A stretch of 64,000 nucleotides of DNA from Deltaproteobacteria bacterium HGW-Deltaproteobacteria-8 (GCA_002840405.1 PHAR01000007.1:1-64000), one strand, 5' to 3'; shown: positions 1-9,868, numbered from the stretch's first letter. Notes: generated by a model not told the origin, from the sequence alone. Numbers and translations are program-made.

Positions 1-144
1 CCCGGCGCACCCTTGCGGGCTGTTCGTTGCGGCGAGGGGTGGTTCTAGGCAAACCAGGCCAGAACGTCAACCTGTTTTTCGGCTTTTTCGGACAAAACTT
101 TAACGCACATGATTCCAGATGGATACAGGGGCCCTGCGGAGCGC

Positions 145-669
145 CTACTCCCGGTCCCGACGAGGCAGGGACGTGATCACCGGGCGCACATGCTCCATGA
201 CCTTCCTGTGGGCGACCTCATACTCCTCCGTGGACAGCTCCAGCGCCTCCGCACGCGTGACCAAATGGATGGCCCCGCAAGGACACATCTCCACACAGGC
301 AGGGGCCATGCCCACGGCCCGGCGGCGCTGGCAGAGGTCGCACTTGACCACCGCCTCTTCCAGTCCGGTACAGAAGACGCCCCCGAACGGGCAGGCCAGG
401 ATGCAGTTCTTGGTCTCGCACCCGGCGCAGAGCACGGGGTTGAGCAGCACGCTGCTGTCCAGGGCCTTTTGCAGCGCCCCGCGCGGGCAGGCCTTGACGC
501 AGGCGGCGGATTCGCAGTGGCGGCAGTACACCGGGGCCATGATGCCACCGGTGGTGCGCGTCATGTTGATGCGCGGGCGCTCGTGCACGAAGCGGCAGGC
601 GGCCTCACAGGACTCGCAGCCGATGCAGCGCGAGTAGTCGATGAACAGGATCTTCTCTTCGGCAGGCAT
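145..669 (-). CDS. Four-cluster [4Fe-4S] ferredoxin, CooF/HycB-like electron carrier
   Basis: The protein has 174 residues. Four cysteine groups are visible: CxxCxxCxxxC near residues 17-27, CxxCxxxxCxxxCP near 50-62, a third of the same form near 80-92, and CxxC-x11-CxxxCP near 110-129. This pattern fits four [4Fe-4S] clusters, as in HycB/CooF/DmsB-type electron-transfer subunits. There is no signal peptide or membrane segment, so it is probably cytoplasmic. The ATG at 669 follows a GGAGGGG ribosome site. It lies 15 bases downstream of the FAD oxidoreductase gene, so the pair is probably co-transcribed and the ferredoxin may pass electrons to or from that flavoprotein. The partner enzyme is not identifiable from sequence. 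Confidence 0.85.
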   Translation of the reverse strand: MPAEEKILFIDYSRCIGCESCEAACRFVHERPRINMTRTTGGIMAPVYCRHCESAACVKACPRGALQKALDSSVLLNPVLCAGCETKNCILACPFGGVFCTGLEEAVVKCDLCQRRRAVGMAPACVEMCPCGAIHLVTRAEALELSTEEYEVAHRKVMEHVRPVITSLPRRDRE

Positions 670-684
670 GGCCCCTCCGGCGCG

Positions 685-1809
685 CTAGCGCAGGTCTTCC
701 CGCGTGATGGGCGGTTCTTCGCGGTATTCGAGCTCGCGGTTCAGGCTCTTGAGCGTGAGCCAGCGCGACAGGGACTGGGCCGCGCGCAGGCCGCTGTAGA
801 CGGCCTTGCCGATCTTGCTTGGGCCCGAGAGCGCGTCCCCGGCCACGAACACGCCGTCCATGCGGGTCATCTGCAGCCAGTGGATCTCCTTCTTGCGCAC
901 GGAGTCGAGCCCCAGGCGCTCGGCAAAGGGCGGCGAGGCCGTTTCGCCGATGGCTGCCACCACGATGTCCGCAGGCAGCACCATCTTGGCGCAGGAGTCG
1001 GGCACGGCGCTGCGCCGTCCGTCCTCGTCCGGCTCGCCCAGGTGGCACTGGATGCACTCGATGCCCTCGATCCTGCCGTGCTCGCCCAGCACGCGCACGG
1101 GCGTGACAAGCTCCAGCCAGTGCCCGCCCGCAGCCTCAAACTGCTCCACCTCGTGGCTGCCGCAGGGGGCCTCGCGCCGGGTGCGCCGGTAAAGCATGCT
1201 CACCCGGGCCGCGCCCTGGCCGAGCGCCCCGTGGGCCACGTCGATGGCCGAGAAGCCCGCGCCGATGACCACAACGTTCTTGCCCGCCACCTCGATGCGC
1301 GACATGCGGCTCTTGTCGTACTGGGCCGCGCGGATGGGGAACAGGAAGGACAGTCCGGAGTACACCCCGGGCAGATCCTCGCCCGGCACGTTCAGCTTCC
1401 TGGGCTTCCAGGAACCGGTGCAGAGCATCACCGCGTCGTGCCCGCGCACCAGCTCGTCCAGGTCGATGCAGCGGGTGGAGAACTCGTCGCCCGTGTCATC
1501 CACCTGCCTGCGGTCGCAAATCTTGGTGCAGGGGTTGAAGGTCACGCCGTAGTGGCTGGACAGCGTGTCCACGCCCTGGGCGATGCGCTCGGCCGGGATG
1601 CGCTCGGCCGGGATGCCGAAGACCATGAGGCCGCCGGGCTTGGGCAGCTTGTCGTAGACGTCCACGCGGTAGCCCAGGCAGGCCAGGAAGCCCGCTGCGG
1701 CCAGCCCGGACGGCCCGGCGCCGATGATGGCCACGCTGCGGCCGTTGGGCCTGGCCGGACCCGGCCCGGCAAAGGCGAAGTTCATGGGAGTGGCTGAAGG
1801 CTGGGGCAT
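685..1809 (-). CDS. FAD/NAD(P)-dependent oxidoreductase, glutamate-synthase small-subunit-like
   Basis: The protein has 374 residues. An FAD-binding Rossmann motif GAGPSGLAAAG lies near residue 31. A second nucleotide-binding motif (GAGFSAIDVA) lies near residue 190. A late GD motif (FVAGDALSGPSKIG) is typical of the GltD/NfnB/FAD-pyridine nucleotide reductase family. The N-terminal iron-sulfur domain of GltD is absent. The ATG at 1809 follows TAAGGAGG. It is first in a two-gene unit with the four-cluster ferredoxin. I infer that it moves electrons between NAD(P)H and that ferredoxin. The exact substrate cannot be told; true glutamate synthase is unlikely because no large subunit is adjacent. 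Confidence 0.8.
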   Translation of the reverse strand: MPQPSATPMNFAFAGPGPARPNGRSVAIIGAGPSGLAAAGFLACLGYRVDVYDKLPKPGGLMVFGIPAERIPAERIAQGVDTLSSHYGVTFNPCTKICDRRQVDDTGDEFSTRCIDLDELVRGHDAVMLCTGSWKPRKLNVPGEDLPGVYSGLSFLFPIRAAQYDKSRMSRIEVAGKNVVVIGAGFSAIDVAHGALGQGAARVSMLYRRTRREAPCGSHEVEQFEAAGGHWLELVTPVRVLGEHGRIEGIECIQCHLGEPDEDGRRSAVPDSCAKMVLPADIVVAAIGETASPPFAERLGLDSVRKKEIHWLQMTRMDGVFVAGDALSGPSKIGKAVYSGLRAAQSLSRWLTLKSLNRELEYREEPPITREDLR

Positions 1810-1929
1810 GACGCCTCCTTATAGTAGGGCGCTGCGGTTGCCCTGCTCCTGTCCGATCACTTACTGAGAGGCCTGCGGCCCTGCCAGCCGGGCCTGTCTC
1901 CCGGCCTCCGCGCGTCCTGTCCTGCCGCG

Positions 1930-3396
1930 TCAGCGGGTGCGGTCCGATGTGGCGGGCGGATTGCCGCCCGGGGCCAGCAGGGTCATGCCGGCCATGGACT
2001 GAAGCAGGGTGCCCGCGCGCACCACGTCCGGCAGCTCGCGGCCTGGCTCAAGGGTGGTGACCACCGTGCGGCCGATGACCTCGCGGCCCTCGACCCCGCC
2101 CTCGTCCAGGGTCTTGAGGCCCCAGATGTCGTGCAGCATCACCGCCCGGCCCTGGTGCGGGCCTAGATAGAGCATGATGTGCCCGCGCTTGTAGAGCAGC
2201 GTCAACAGCGGCGCGCCACGCGAGAGCACCAGGGCCTCCTTCTCCGGCCCGCTGAGGCCCTCGAAGCTCACGTATTCGCCGGACTTGGCCTGCTGGCTGG
2301 AGTTGCGCGGCAGAAAGACGCCAAAGGGCGCCAGCAGGTCGAGCATCAGGGCCGAGCAGTCGCGGTTCTCATAGTAGCCGCCCCAGCCGTAGGGCTGGCC
2401 GAGCATCTGGTCGGCCAGCTGGCCCAGGTTGCGCGGCGTGGCGCGAAGCGGCATGGCCACGGCATCGGCCTTGGCGATGCGCACGCCGACGATCTCGGCC
2501 AGGCCGTCCGCGCCTCGGGCCGGGGCCAGCGCGGTGTAGCCGCCGTCATCCTCGTCCACCAGCGGCAGCACCATGCCGATGCGCCCGTCAAACAGGAAAG
2601 CGGCCCCACCATTGGCCGGTGCTGTTACCGGCGTGTGCTCGCGGGTCACGGCCAGGAGCGGCAAGGCCGTCCAGTGGGCCATGAAGACCTCGTCCACATA
2701 AGCGATGTCGGCCACGCGGACCCAGCCCCCGGCGTTGCGCGCCTCGACCAAGGCCCAGGCCCCATCGGCAGAGAGGTGCGTGACGATGAGCGGCGTGCCC
2801 GCCCAGACCCCGGAGTTCTGCCAGTAGTCAAAGGGAAAGCCCTCGCCTGGCCGGGTGGGCTTCAGGAAGCCGGGCCGGATGGTGGGCAGCACGCGCAGGG
2901 AGGTATTGGCCGTGGCGATGGCCGGGCGCACCAGGGAGGGATAGCTTGCGGCCTGGCACAGGGCCTCCATCTCGGCTTGGAAGCGCGGCCCCAGCGGGCG
3001 CAGGTTCTCGCCGTAGTGGCCGTTGGACGAAAGCTTGCCCAGACCCCAGAGGGCGTTGGCCGGGCCATAGGTGGCGTTGGTCTGGCCCCAGGGGCCGAAG
3101 TGCGCGGCCCGGAAGCGCTCCAGGAACAGGGCCTGGGCCTCGGGCGTCAGGAAGGTCGCGTCAAGGTCGGCCGTGGCGGGCGACTGGGCCAGCAGGGCCG
3201 TCACATCCTGGGGGATGTCGCGCAGGTCCTGGGGCTCCTGCTCCGCGAGCACCACCAAAGGCGGTTTCGGCGGGGACGGGGGCCTGGGCGGGGGCGCGCA
3301 GCCCCAAAGCCCCAGCGCCAGCACGGCGAGGAACAGGCAGGCCGGGCGCACCCGGATCAGGAGAGCCGCCGCCCGGCTGGCGAACCGCCGCCGCAC
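1930..3396 (-). CDS. NlpC/P60-family cell-wall hydrolase lipoprotein with SH3 domains
   Basis: The protein has 488 residues. An N-terminal signal ends in a lipobox (LGLWGC), followed by a proline-rich linker. The middle region resembles the bacterial SH3b1 domains of this hydrolase group. The C-terminal NlpC/P60 domain has the catalytic cysteine in NRDCSALM and a histidine in KRGHIMLYLG. It probably cleaves peptidoglycan stem peptides in the periplasm. The start is a GTG directly after the TAA of the upstream SYLF gene, with GGAAAGG upstream, so the two are translationally coupled. No later Met offers a signal peptide, which supports the GTG. Confidence 0.85.
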   Translation of the reverse strand: MRRRFASRAAALLIRVRPACLFLAVLALGLWGCAPPPRPPSPPKPPLVVLAEQEPQDLRDIPQDVTALLAQSPATADLDATFLTPEAQALFLERFRAAHFGPWGQTNATYGPANALWGLGKLSSNGHYGENLRPLGPRFQAEMEALCQAASYPSLVRPAIATANTSLRVLPTIRPGFLKPTRPGEGFPFDYWQNSGVWAGTPLIVTHLSADGAWALVEARNAGGWVRVADIAYVDEVFMAHWTALPLLAVTREHTPVTAPANGGAAFLFDGRIGMVLPLVDEDDGGYTALAPARGADGLAEIVGVRIAKADAVAMPLRATPRNLGQLADQMLGQPYGWGGYYENRDCSALMLDLLAPFGVFLPRNSSQQAKSGEYVSFEGLSGPEKEALVLSRGAPLLTLLYKRGHIMLYLGPHQGRAVMLHDIWGLKTLDEGGVEGREVIGRTVVTTLEPGRELPDVVRAGTLLQSMAGMTLLAPGGNPPATSDRTR

Positions 3397-4104
3397 TTAC
3401 TTGGCCCTTTCCGGAACCGTGAGGGCTTCCTTGAGCATGGTCGCGCCGCGAGCGTCGACCTTGTGCTCCAGCACAATCTGCCTGGGGGTGTATATCTGGC
3501 CGTAGTAGGCCTTGTTCAGGCCCTCGCGCACATGGATCACCCCGCCCTCCAGGGACAGGCCCGCGAACAGGCCGCCCACGTCGGCGAAATAGTACACGTC
3601 CTTAAAGGTGTGGGGGCTGGCCACCTCGCCGGTAACGCCCACCGTGCCGGCAGCGGCCGTGGCGTCCGCGCCGATGGTCAGGCCGGTGTCGATGGCCGCC
3701 TTGAAGGCCTTGTCGTTCATGAACACCAGCACGATGGCCGCCTCCTGCACGCCGATCTGCAGGCCGATGCTGCCGCCGCCCAGGGTGTAGAAGGCCGGGG
3801 CGCTCCAGGCGCCGCTGGCCCCACGCGCCAGAAGCACGCCGTTGCCGCCCTGGCCGCCGTAGATGAACCCGGCCTTGATGACGCTCGGCAGCACCAGCAC
3901 GCCCTTGGCGTTCTTCAGGTAGACCTCGATGTGCTTGAACTTGGGATCCTGGCGCATGCCGCGCACCACCACCGCCGCCTTGTCCACCAGGCCCTGCTCG
4001 TAGACCGAAGTCTCGGGGGCGCTGGTGTTGTATGCTCCGTAACAGCCGGTCAAAAGGGCCGCCAGGGAGAGGATGGCGAAGGCCATGAGAACCATTCTGC
4101 GCAT
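3397..4104 (-). CDS. SYLF (Ysc84-like) domain lipoprotein
   Basis: The protein has 235 residues. It starts with a short signal peptide and lipobox (LLTGC). The remainder matches the SYLF/Ysc84 lipid-binding fold: conserved blocks around KGVLVLPSVIKAGFIYGG, GSIGLQIGVQ and FADVGGLFAGLSLEGG are visible. Proteins of this family bind phospholipids; the bacterial role is unclear. The ATG at 4104 is chosen because AAGGAG sits just upstream and the signal peptide begins there. The NlpC/P60 gene follows with no gap, pointing to an envelope-related pair. Confidence 0.85.
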   Translation of the reverse strand: MRRMVLMAFAILSLAALLTGCYGAYNTSAPETSVYEQGLVDKAAVVVRGMRQDPKFKHIEVYLKNAKGVLVLPSVIKAGFIYGGQGGNGVLLARGASGAWSAPAFYTLGGGSIGLQIGVQEAAIVLVFMNDKAFKAAIDTGLTIGADATAAAGTVGVTGEVASPHTFKDVYYFADVGGLFAGLSLEGGVIHVREGLNKAYYGQIYTPRQIVLEHKVDARGATMLKEALTVPERAK

Positions 4105-4283
4105 GAAGGACTCCTTGTTGCCTGAAGGGGGCCGCACCGATCCCGGCGAGCCATTCGCGGGAAGATACACCAGGGCCGTGCGGGAGCGCAACAGCCAGGG
4201 CAGGCCCAGGCAACGGGAGCACTTGGCGGAGGGGAAACGGTCTGGAGAAGAATCAGCCGGAGAGGGGCGGTCGGCAATGGGCG

Positions 4284-5036
4284 CTAGCCGGTGAACCGGG
4301 CCAGGCGCTCCTTGAGCTCCTCGTCGAAGAGCCAGGCCACCAGCGCCAGCAGAAGCCCGGCGCCGAAGACCAGCTTCACGGCAAGCAGGTTGCCGTCGAT
4401 GGCCGCGCCGGTGAAGGTCAGCACCATCAGCCCCGGCAACCGACCGAGCGTGTTCACCAAAAGCAGCCTCCAGATCGGGAAGCGCGTCAGCCCGGCCATG
4501 AAGCAGATGCTGTCCTTGGGCGTGCCCGGCAGGAGAAAGAGCATGAAGAAGTTGTTCAGCCCGCCCCGGTGCATGGCCGCGTCGAAGCGCTCCTGGATGC
4601 GCCTGGGCACGAAGGGCCGCATGATCTTCTCGCCGAAGAAGCGCGTCAGCAGCATGGCAGTGAGCGAGCCAACGGCGTTGCCCACCACGTTGAGGGCCAG
4701 GCCCTGCCAGAAGCCGAAGACAAAACCGCCCACCATGCCCGTGACCTGCCCGGGGATGGGCGCCACCACCACCTGCAGGAACTGCACACCCAGAAACACC
4801 CAGGCCGCCACCGCGCCCCAGGCGTCGAACCAGGCCTTGATGGCCAGCCGGCGGGACTCGAAGTCGTCGCGCGCGAGTTCAGCCATGAAGTCCCCAAAGG
4901 CCTGCGGCAGGTAGGGCCGCGCCAGCCAGGCCGCCAGGCCCAAAAGCCCGGTGACCGCCAGCGCGCCGAGGAGCACGGGCAGCACGGCGGAGAGGCGGCG
5001 CAGCTTGCGCTCAAGTCGAGAGGAGAGTGGCTTCAT
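4284..5036 (-). CDS. TVP38/TMEM64-family (VTT domain) membrane protein
   Basis: The protein has about 250 residues with several hydrophobic segments. The family signature is visible in the stretch around PGQVTGMVGGFVFGFWQG, in the later LLPGTPKDSICFMAGL, and in the motif near NTLGRLPGLM. This is the VTT/SNARE-associated Golgi family, membrane proteins related to DedA that are thought to act in lipid handling. I chose ATG 5036 because the charged N-terminus (MKPLSSRLERK) follows it; the ribosome site is weak. A 23-residue longer start is possible. The gene is divergent from dnaE. Confidence 0.8.
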   Translation of the reverse strand: MKPLSSRLERKLRRLSAVLPVLLGALAVTGLLGLAAWLARPYLPQAFGDFMAELARDDFESRRLAIKAWFDAWGAVAAWVFLGVQFLQVVVAPIPGQVTGMVGGFVFGFWQGLALNVVGNAVGSLTAMLLTRFFGEKIMRPFVPRRIQERFDAAMHRGGLNNFFMLFLLPGTPKDSICFMAGLTRFPIWRLLLVNTLGRLPGLMVLTFTGAAIDGNLLAVKLVFGAGLLLALVAWLFDEELKERLARFTG

Positions 5037-5206
5037 AGTATCCGATCCATATGCCGCGCAAATCAAGCATTGGCAAGGGTTGCCGCACAGGCCGCAACGC
5101 AGCATACTGGAATATCATATCTTTTTTACGCGCTTCGCCCGTTTCCAAGCCAACGGAGTTGGGCTATACAGGACTTCGCCACCGCGCGCAAAGGGGACCA
5201 AGCAAC

Positions 5207-8200
5207 ATGCCGGACTTCGTGCACCTGCACTGCCACAGCGAATACAGCCTGCTCGACGGCGCAATCCGCGTCAAGGACCTCTGCTCACGCGCCAAGGACC
5301 TCGGCATGCCGGCCGTGGCCCTCACCGACCACGGCAACATGCACGGGGCGCTGATCTTCCGCCAGAAGGCCCTGGACACCGGCATCAAGCCCATCATCGG
5401 CTGCGAGGTCTACGTGGCCCCTGGCGCGCGCGGCGACAAGAAGGCCACCAGCTCGCGCACCGCGGCCTTTCATCTGGTGCTCCTGGCCCAGAACCGCACC
5501 GGCTACCAGAACCTCATCAAGCTCGTCACCGCAGGCTACCTGGAGGGCTTCCACTACAAGCCCCGCGTGGACAAGGAGATCCTGGCCCTCTACTCCGAGG
5601 GCCTCATCGCGCTTTCGGCCTGCCTGGGCGGCGAGGTCAACCGCACGCTGCTCGGCCAGGGCCTGGACTCCGGCATCGCCATGGCCAGGGAGTACGCGGC
5701 CATCTTCCCGGACCGCTTCTATCTGGAGCTCCAGGAGAACGGCATCCCAGACCAGACCAGGGCCAACGAGATGCTTTTGCAGGTCGCCAAGGAAACGGGC
5801 CTGCCGCTGGTGGCCACCAACGACTGCCACTACCTGACACGGGACGACTCCGAGGCCCACGACATCCTCCTGTGCATCGGCACCCAGCGCACGGTCCTGG
5901 ACAAGGACCGCATGCGCATGGGCACCACGGACCTCTACTTCAAGACCATGGAGGAGATGGAGGCCGCCTTTGCCTACTGCCCGGAGGCCATCAGCAACAC
6001 GGTCAAAATCGCCGAGCAGTGCAACGTCGAGCTGGAGCTGGGGGAGTCGCACTTCCCGGTCTATGATCTGCCGGATGGCGTGAGCATCGACGAGGAGTTC
6101 GAGCGCCTGGCCCGCGAGGGCCTGACTAGGCGCCTGGCCCAGAGCACCTACGAGGTGGACGAGAAGACCTACTGGGCCCGGCTCGACTATGAGATCGGCG
6201 TCATCAAGGAGATGGGCTTCCCGGCCTACTTCCTCATCGTGCAGGACTTCATCAACTGGGCCAAGCGCAACCGCATCCCGGTGGGCCCTGGGCGCGGCTC
6301 GGCCGCCGGTTCGCTGGTGGCCTGGGCGCTCAAGATCACCAACCTCGACCCCCTGCCCTACGACCTTTTGTTCGAGCGCTTCCTGAACATCGAGCGCATC
6401 AGCATGCCGGATATCGACGTGGACTTCTGCGAACGCCGCCGCCTGGAGGTGGTGCGCTACGTGGCCGAGAAATACGGCCAGGACCGCGTGGCCCAGATCA
6501 CCACCTTCGGCACCATGAAGGCCAAGGCCGCCGTGCGCGACGTGGGCCGGGCGCTCGGCATGAGCTTCGCCGAGACCGACCGCATCGCCAAGCTCATCCC
6601 CGATGAGCTGAAGATGACTCTGACCAAGGCCCTGGAGATGGAGCCGGAGCTCATGGCCATGGTCGTGGGCAACCCCCAGGTGGAGAAGCTCATCGACATC
6701 TCCAAGCGCCTGGAGGGGCTGTCGCGCCACGCCTCGACCCACGCTGCGGGCATCGTCATCTCCGACCGGCCCATGCTCGACTACCTGCCGCTGTACAAGG
6801 GGAAAGAGGGCGAAATCGTCACCCAGTACGACATGAAGCTGGTGGAGAAGGTCGGCCTCATCAAGTTCGACTTCCTGGGCCTGCGCACCATGACCGTGGT
6901 CGAGGACGCGCTGGACATCATCCGGGGCCAGGGCAAACAGGCCCCGGACCTGGACGCCCTGGCGCTCACCGACCCCAAGACTTACGAGATCTTCTGCTCC
7001 GGCGACACCGACGGCATCTTCCAGGTGGAATCAAGCGGCATGCGCAAGTACCTGCGGATGCTCAAGCCCACCTGCTTCGAGGACATCATCGCCATGCTCG
7101 CGCTGTACCGCCCCGGCCCGCTCGGCTCGGGCATGGTCGACGAGTTCATCAAGCGCAAGCACGGCCAGATCAAGGTCAGCTACCCGCACCCCAGCCTGGA
7201 GGAGACGCTCAAGCCCACCTACGGCGTCATCGTGTACCAGGAACAGGTCATGAGCACGGCCCGGGTCATCGGCAACTACTCCCTCGGCGAAGGCGACCTC
7301 TTGCGCCGCGCCATGGGCAAGAAGAAGCCCGAGGAGATGGCCAAGCAGCGCCAGCGCTTCATGGAGGGCGCGCGCGAGAACAAGATTTCCGAGAGCGTGG
7401 CGGCCGAGATCTTCGACCTCATGGAGAAGTTCGCCGAGTACGGCTTCAACAAGTCGCACTCCGCCGCCTACGCGCTCATCTCCTACTACACGGCCTTTCT
7501 CAAGGCGCACTTCCCCAACGAGTTCATGGCCGCGCTCATCAGCTCGGAATTGAGCAACACCGACAAGGTCTTCAAGTACATCAACGCCTGCCGGGAGCTG
7601 GGCATCAAGGTCGTGCCGCCAGACGTGAACCTGTCTTTGGCGCGCTTCTCGGTAAAGGAAGAACAGGTCATCTTCGGCATGGCCGGGGTCAAGGGCGTGG
7701 GCGAGGAGGCGGTGGACGACATCGTCAGCGAGCGGGAGCAAAACGGCCCGTTCCTCGACATCTTCGACCTCTGCGAGCGCGTGAACCTGCGCAAGATCAC
7801 CAAGCGCACGCTGGAATCGCTCATCAAGGCCGGCGCGCTCGACAGCCTGGGAAAAACCCGCGCCAGGCACATGGCCCTCATGGACCGCGCCGTGGCCATG
7901 GGCCAGAAGAAGGCCAAGGAAAAGGCCCAGGGCATGATCAACATGCTGGACATGCTGAACACGGGGCTGGCTGGCGGCTCCAAAGCCGTCGAGACCCGGC
8001 CCGGCGGGGGCCCGGAGGATGACGTGCCCGAGTGGGGCGACGAGGAAAAGATGCGCCTGGAAAAGGAGGCGCTGGGCTTCTTCTTGTCCTGCCACCCGCT
8101 GCTGCGCTATCGCCACGAGCTGCGCCGCCTGGGCCTGATCCCCCTGGACGAGCTGCGGGAGCTGCCGGGCGGGCACATGCTCCGCGCCGCGGGCATCGTC

Positions 8201-8677
8201 ACCAACGTGCGCGAATACATCAACAAGAAGGGCGACAAGATGGCCTTCCTGCAGCTGGAGGACCTGACCGGCACGGGCGAGTGCACGCTCTTTGCCGACA
8301 CCTATGCCCTGTGCAAGGAGCTGGTGAACAGCGACCAGCCCCTGGTCTTTGAGGGCAAGGTGGACGCGCGCAGCCGCCCCGGCGAGGAGGAAGGCCCGCG
8401 CGAGTCCAAGATGCTGGCCGAGCGGGTCGTGCTCTTGTCCGACGCGGCGGCGGCAAGCTTCGAGCCTGTGCGCATCCCCGCGCGCGAGGAGCACTGCGAG
8501 CCGGAGCGCCTGGAGGCGCTGAAGTCCGTGCTGGCAAGCCACCCTGGCCATGTGCCGGTGCTCATGGACCTGCACCTGCCCGAGGCCGTGTGCACCATGA
8601 AGCTGGGCGACCGCTTCCAGGTCTGCGCCTGCCCGGAACTCTGGGCCGAGGTGGAAAAATGGCAAAAGACGAGCTAG
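5207..8677 (+). CDS. dnaE: DNA polymerase III alpha subunit
   Basis: The protein has 1156 residues, the normal length of DnaE. The N-terminal PHP domain begins HLHCHSEYSLLDG at residue 6. The C-family polymerase core has the catalytic aspartates in PDIDVDF (D402, D404) and D555 in KFDFLGLR, plus the GRGSAAGS motif. Helix-hairpin-helix and OB-fold regions follow in the C-terminal part. It is the replicative polymerase of the cytoplasmic holoenzyme. The ATG at 5207 is preceded by AAAGGGGACC and matches the family start; a longer open frame upstream is not supported. The FUSC gene starts inside its last codons. Confidence 0.97.
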   Translation: MPDFVHLHCHSEYSLLDGAIRVKDLCSRAKDLGMPAVALTDHGNMHGALIFRQKALDTGIKPIIGCEVYVAPGARGDKKATSSRTAAFHLVLLAQNRTGYQNLIKLVTAGYLEGFHYKPRVDKEILALYSEGLIALSACLGGEVNRTLLGQGLDSGIAMAREYAAIFPDRFYLELQENGIPDQTRANEMLLQVAKETGLPLVATNDCHYLTRDDSEAHDILLCIGTQRTVLDKDRMRMGTTDLYFKTMEEMEAAFAYCPEAISNTVKIAEQCNVELELGESHFPVYDLPDGVSIDEEFERLAREGLTRRLAQSTYEVDEKTYWARLDYEIGVIKEMGFPAYFLIVQDFINWAKRNRIPVGPGRGSAAGSLVAWALKITNLDPLPYDLLFERFLNIERISMPDIDVDFCERRRLEVVRYVAEKYGQDRVAQITTFGTMKAKAAVRDVGRALGMSFAETDRIAKLIPDELKMTLTKALEMEPELMAMVVGNPQVEKLIDISKRLEGLSRHASTHAAGIVISDRPMLDYLPLYKGKEGEIVTQYDMKLVEKVGLIKFDFLGLRTMTVVEDALDIIRGQGKQAPDLDALALTDPKTYEIFCSGDTDGIFQVESSGMRKYLRMLKPTCFEDIIAMLALYRPGPLGSGMVDEFIKRKHGQIKVSYPHPSLEETLKPTYGVIVYQEQVMSTARVIGNYSLGEGDLLRRAMGKKKPEEMAKQRQRFMEGARENKISESVAAEIFDLMEKFAEYGFNKSHSAAYALISYYTAFLKAHFPNEFMAALISSELSNTDKVFKYINACRELGIKVVPPDVNLSLARFSVKEEQVIFGMAGVKGVGEEAVDDIVSEREQNGPFLDIFDLCERVNLRKITKRTLESLIKAGALDSLGKTRARHMALMDRAVAMGQKKAKEKAQGMINMLDMLNTGLAGGSKAVETRPGGGPEDDVPEWGDEEKMRLEKEALGFFLSCHPLLRYRHELRRLGLIPLDELRELPGGHMLRAAGIVTNVREYINKKGDKMAFLQLEDLTGTGECTLFADTYALCKELVNSDQPLVFEGKVDARSRPGEEEGPRESKMLAERVVLLSDAAAASFEPVRIPAREEHCEPERLEALKSVLASHPGHVPVLMDLHLPEAVCTMKLGDRFQVCACPELWAEVEKWQKTS

Positions 8678-9846
8678 GAGACAAGGCGCCCCCGGCGGCC
8701 GGGAGCCCGCTACAGGGCTTCATGGCCCCCTGGCCCCGCGGCTCCTTCGGCGCAGGGCTGCTGGGCAGAAAGTTCGCGCCGCAGGCCCTGCTGTTGCATG
8801 CCCTGCGCACGGCGCTCGCCGCCACGCTCACCGCAGTGTTTGCGCAGCTGCTGCACCTGGACCAGGGCTACTGGGCCGTATTCTCGGCCATCCTGGTCAT
8901 GCAGACCGATTTCGGCAGCTCCATCCAGGCCAGCTGGGCGCGGCTCCTCGGCACCGGGCTGGGCGCGGCCCTGGGCGCGCTGGCCGCAACCCTGGCCGAG
9001 CTTGCGTTCGGTCCGGGCTTCAGCACCCTGACCCTGGCCATGTTCGCCACGATCTTCGTCTGCGCCGTCCTGGCCGGGCTCAATGAAAACTTCCGCCTGG
9101 CCGGGCTCACGGCGGCCATCGTCATCAGCCTGCACGCCATCGGCGGCAACGCCTTCATCATCGGAGCCAACCGCTTCCTGGAGGTCGGCTTCGGCATCGT
9201 GGTGGCGCTGTGCGTGTCCCTGGCCTGGCCCTCACGCGCGCGGGTGCTGCTGCGCTTCGGCGCGGGCAAGGGCCTGGAAGGCCTGGCCGGACTCCTGGCC
9301 GCGCTCATGGACAGCCGCATGTCCGGCCAGTACAATCGTCAGCGCATCTTCCACCTGAAGGACTCGGCCCTGCGCCTGTCGCTGAAAAACCGCCAGCTCC
9401 TGGCTGCGGCCCGGCGCGAGCCCGGCACCTCGGCCCAGCGCGAACGCCTGATCGACCTGCTCCAGACCCTGGAGCGCATGGCCGAAAACCTGCGCAGCAT
9501 GGACCACGCCATCGAGGACGCGCCTCCCGAGGGCTTCCACCGCCACCTGCCGGAGGAGCTGTCCGAACTGGGCGCGAGCGTGCACGCGCTGCTGCTCGAC
9601 CTGGGCCCGGTTGTGTCCGACGCCAGAAACGGGCCCCAGGCCTTTGCCCACGCCGAGCTGGCCGAGAGCCAGGCCCGGCTGAAGCGCGCCCTGAAGGCCA
9701 CGGACGACAAGCTGCTGGAGCTGCGCGGTGAGCGGGTCATCGCCGGGTACGACATGGACGAGGTCATGCACTTCTACTCGTTCTACCACGCCCTGCGCGA
9801 GACCGCGCGGGAGATCCTGGGGCTGGCGGCGCGGCTGCAGAACTGA
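8659..9846 (+). CDS. FUSC-family inner-membrane protein (aromatic-acid exporter-like)
   Basis: The protein has 395 residues. The N-terminal 40 residues are soluble, followed by about six hydrophobic segments (residues ~45-200) with the FUSC-like LHLDQGYWAVFSAILVMQ block. The cytoplasmic C-terminal half is helical and rich in Glu, Leu and Arg. This is the architecture of the fusaric-acid-resistance / AaeB family of efflux pumps. The substrate is not predictable, and no membrane-fusion partner is adjacent. The ATG at 8659 overlaps the dnaE end by 19 bases and has GAGGTGG upstream, so translation is probably coupled. Confidence 0.75.
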   Translation: MAKDELGDKAPPAAGSPLQGFMAPWPRGSFGAGLLGRKFAPQALLLHALRTALAATLTAVFAQLLHLDQGYWAVFSAILVMQTDFGSSIQASWARLLGTGLGAALGALAATLAELAFGPGFSTLTLAMFATIFVCAVLAGLNENFRLAGLTAAIVISLHAIGGNAFIIGANRFLEVGFGIVVALCVSLAWPSRARVLLRFGAGKGLEGLAGLLAALMDSRMSGQYNRQRIFHLKDSALRLSLKNRQLLAAARREPGTSAQRERLIDLLQTLERMAENLRSMDHAIEDAPPEGFHRHLPEELSELGASVHALLLDLGPVVSDARNGPQAFAHAELAESQARLKRALKATDDKLLELRGERVIAGYDMDEVMHFYSFYHALRETAREILGLAARLQN

Positions 9847-9868
9847 GGCGGACGGGTGTACCGGGCGC

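Noticed and set aside
1582-1611. 15-bp exact duplication encoding IPAER twice in the FAD oxidoreductase
   Set aside because: The family normally has two IP-type motifs here, so the length is normal and no disruption follows.
109-1797. Plus-strand open frame of 562 codons
   Set aside because: It mirrors the ferredoxin and FAD oxidoreductase genes, whose cysteine and nucleotide motifs and ribosome sites are clear.
2179-4125. Long plus-strand open frame of 648 codons
   Set aside because: It is antisense to two well-supported lipoprotein genes, has a His/Gly/Arg/Ala composition typical of reverse frames in GC-rich DNA, and lacks family motifs.
5051-5206. N-terminal extension of dnaE
   Set aside because: It has no family similarity, and the ATG at 5207 begins exactly at the conserved PHP domain with a ribosome site.
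7031-8665. Minus-strand open frame of 544 codons inside dnaE
   Set aside because: It is antisense to the conserved dnaE core and has no ribosome site or recognisable domain.
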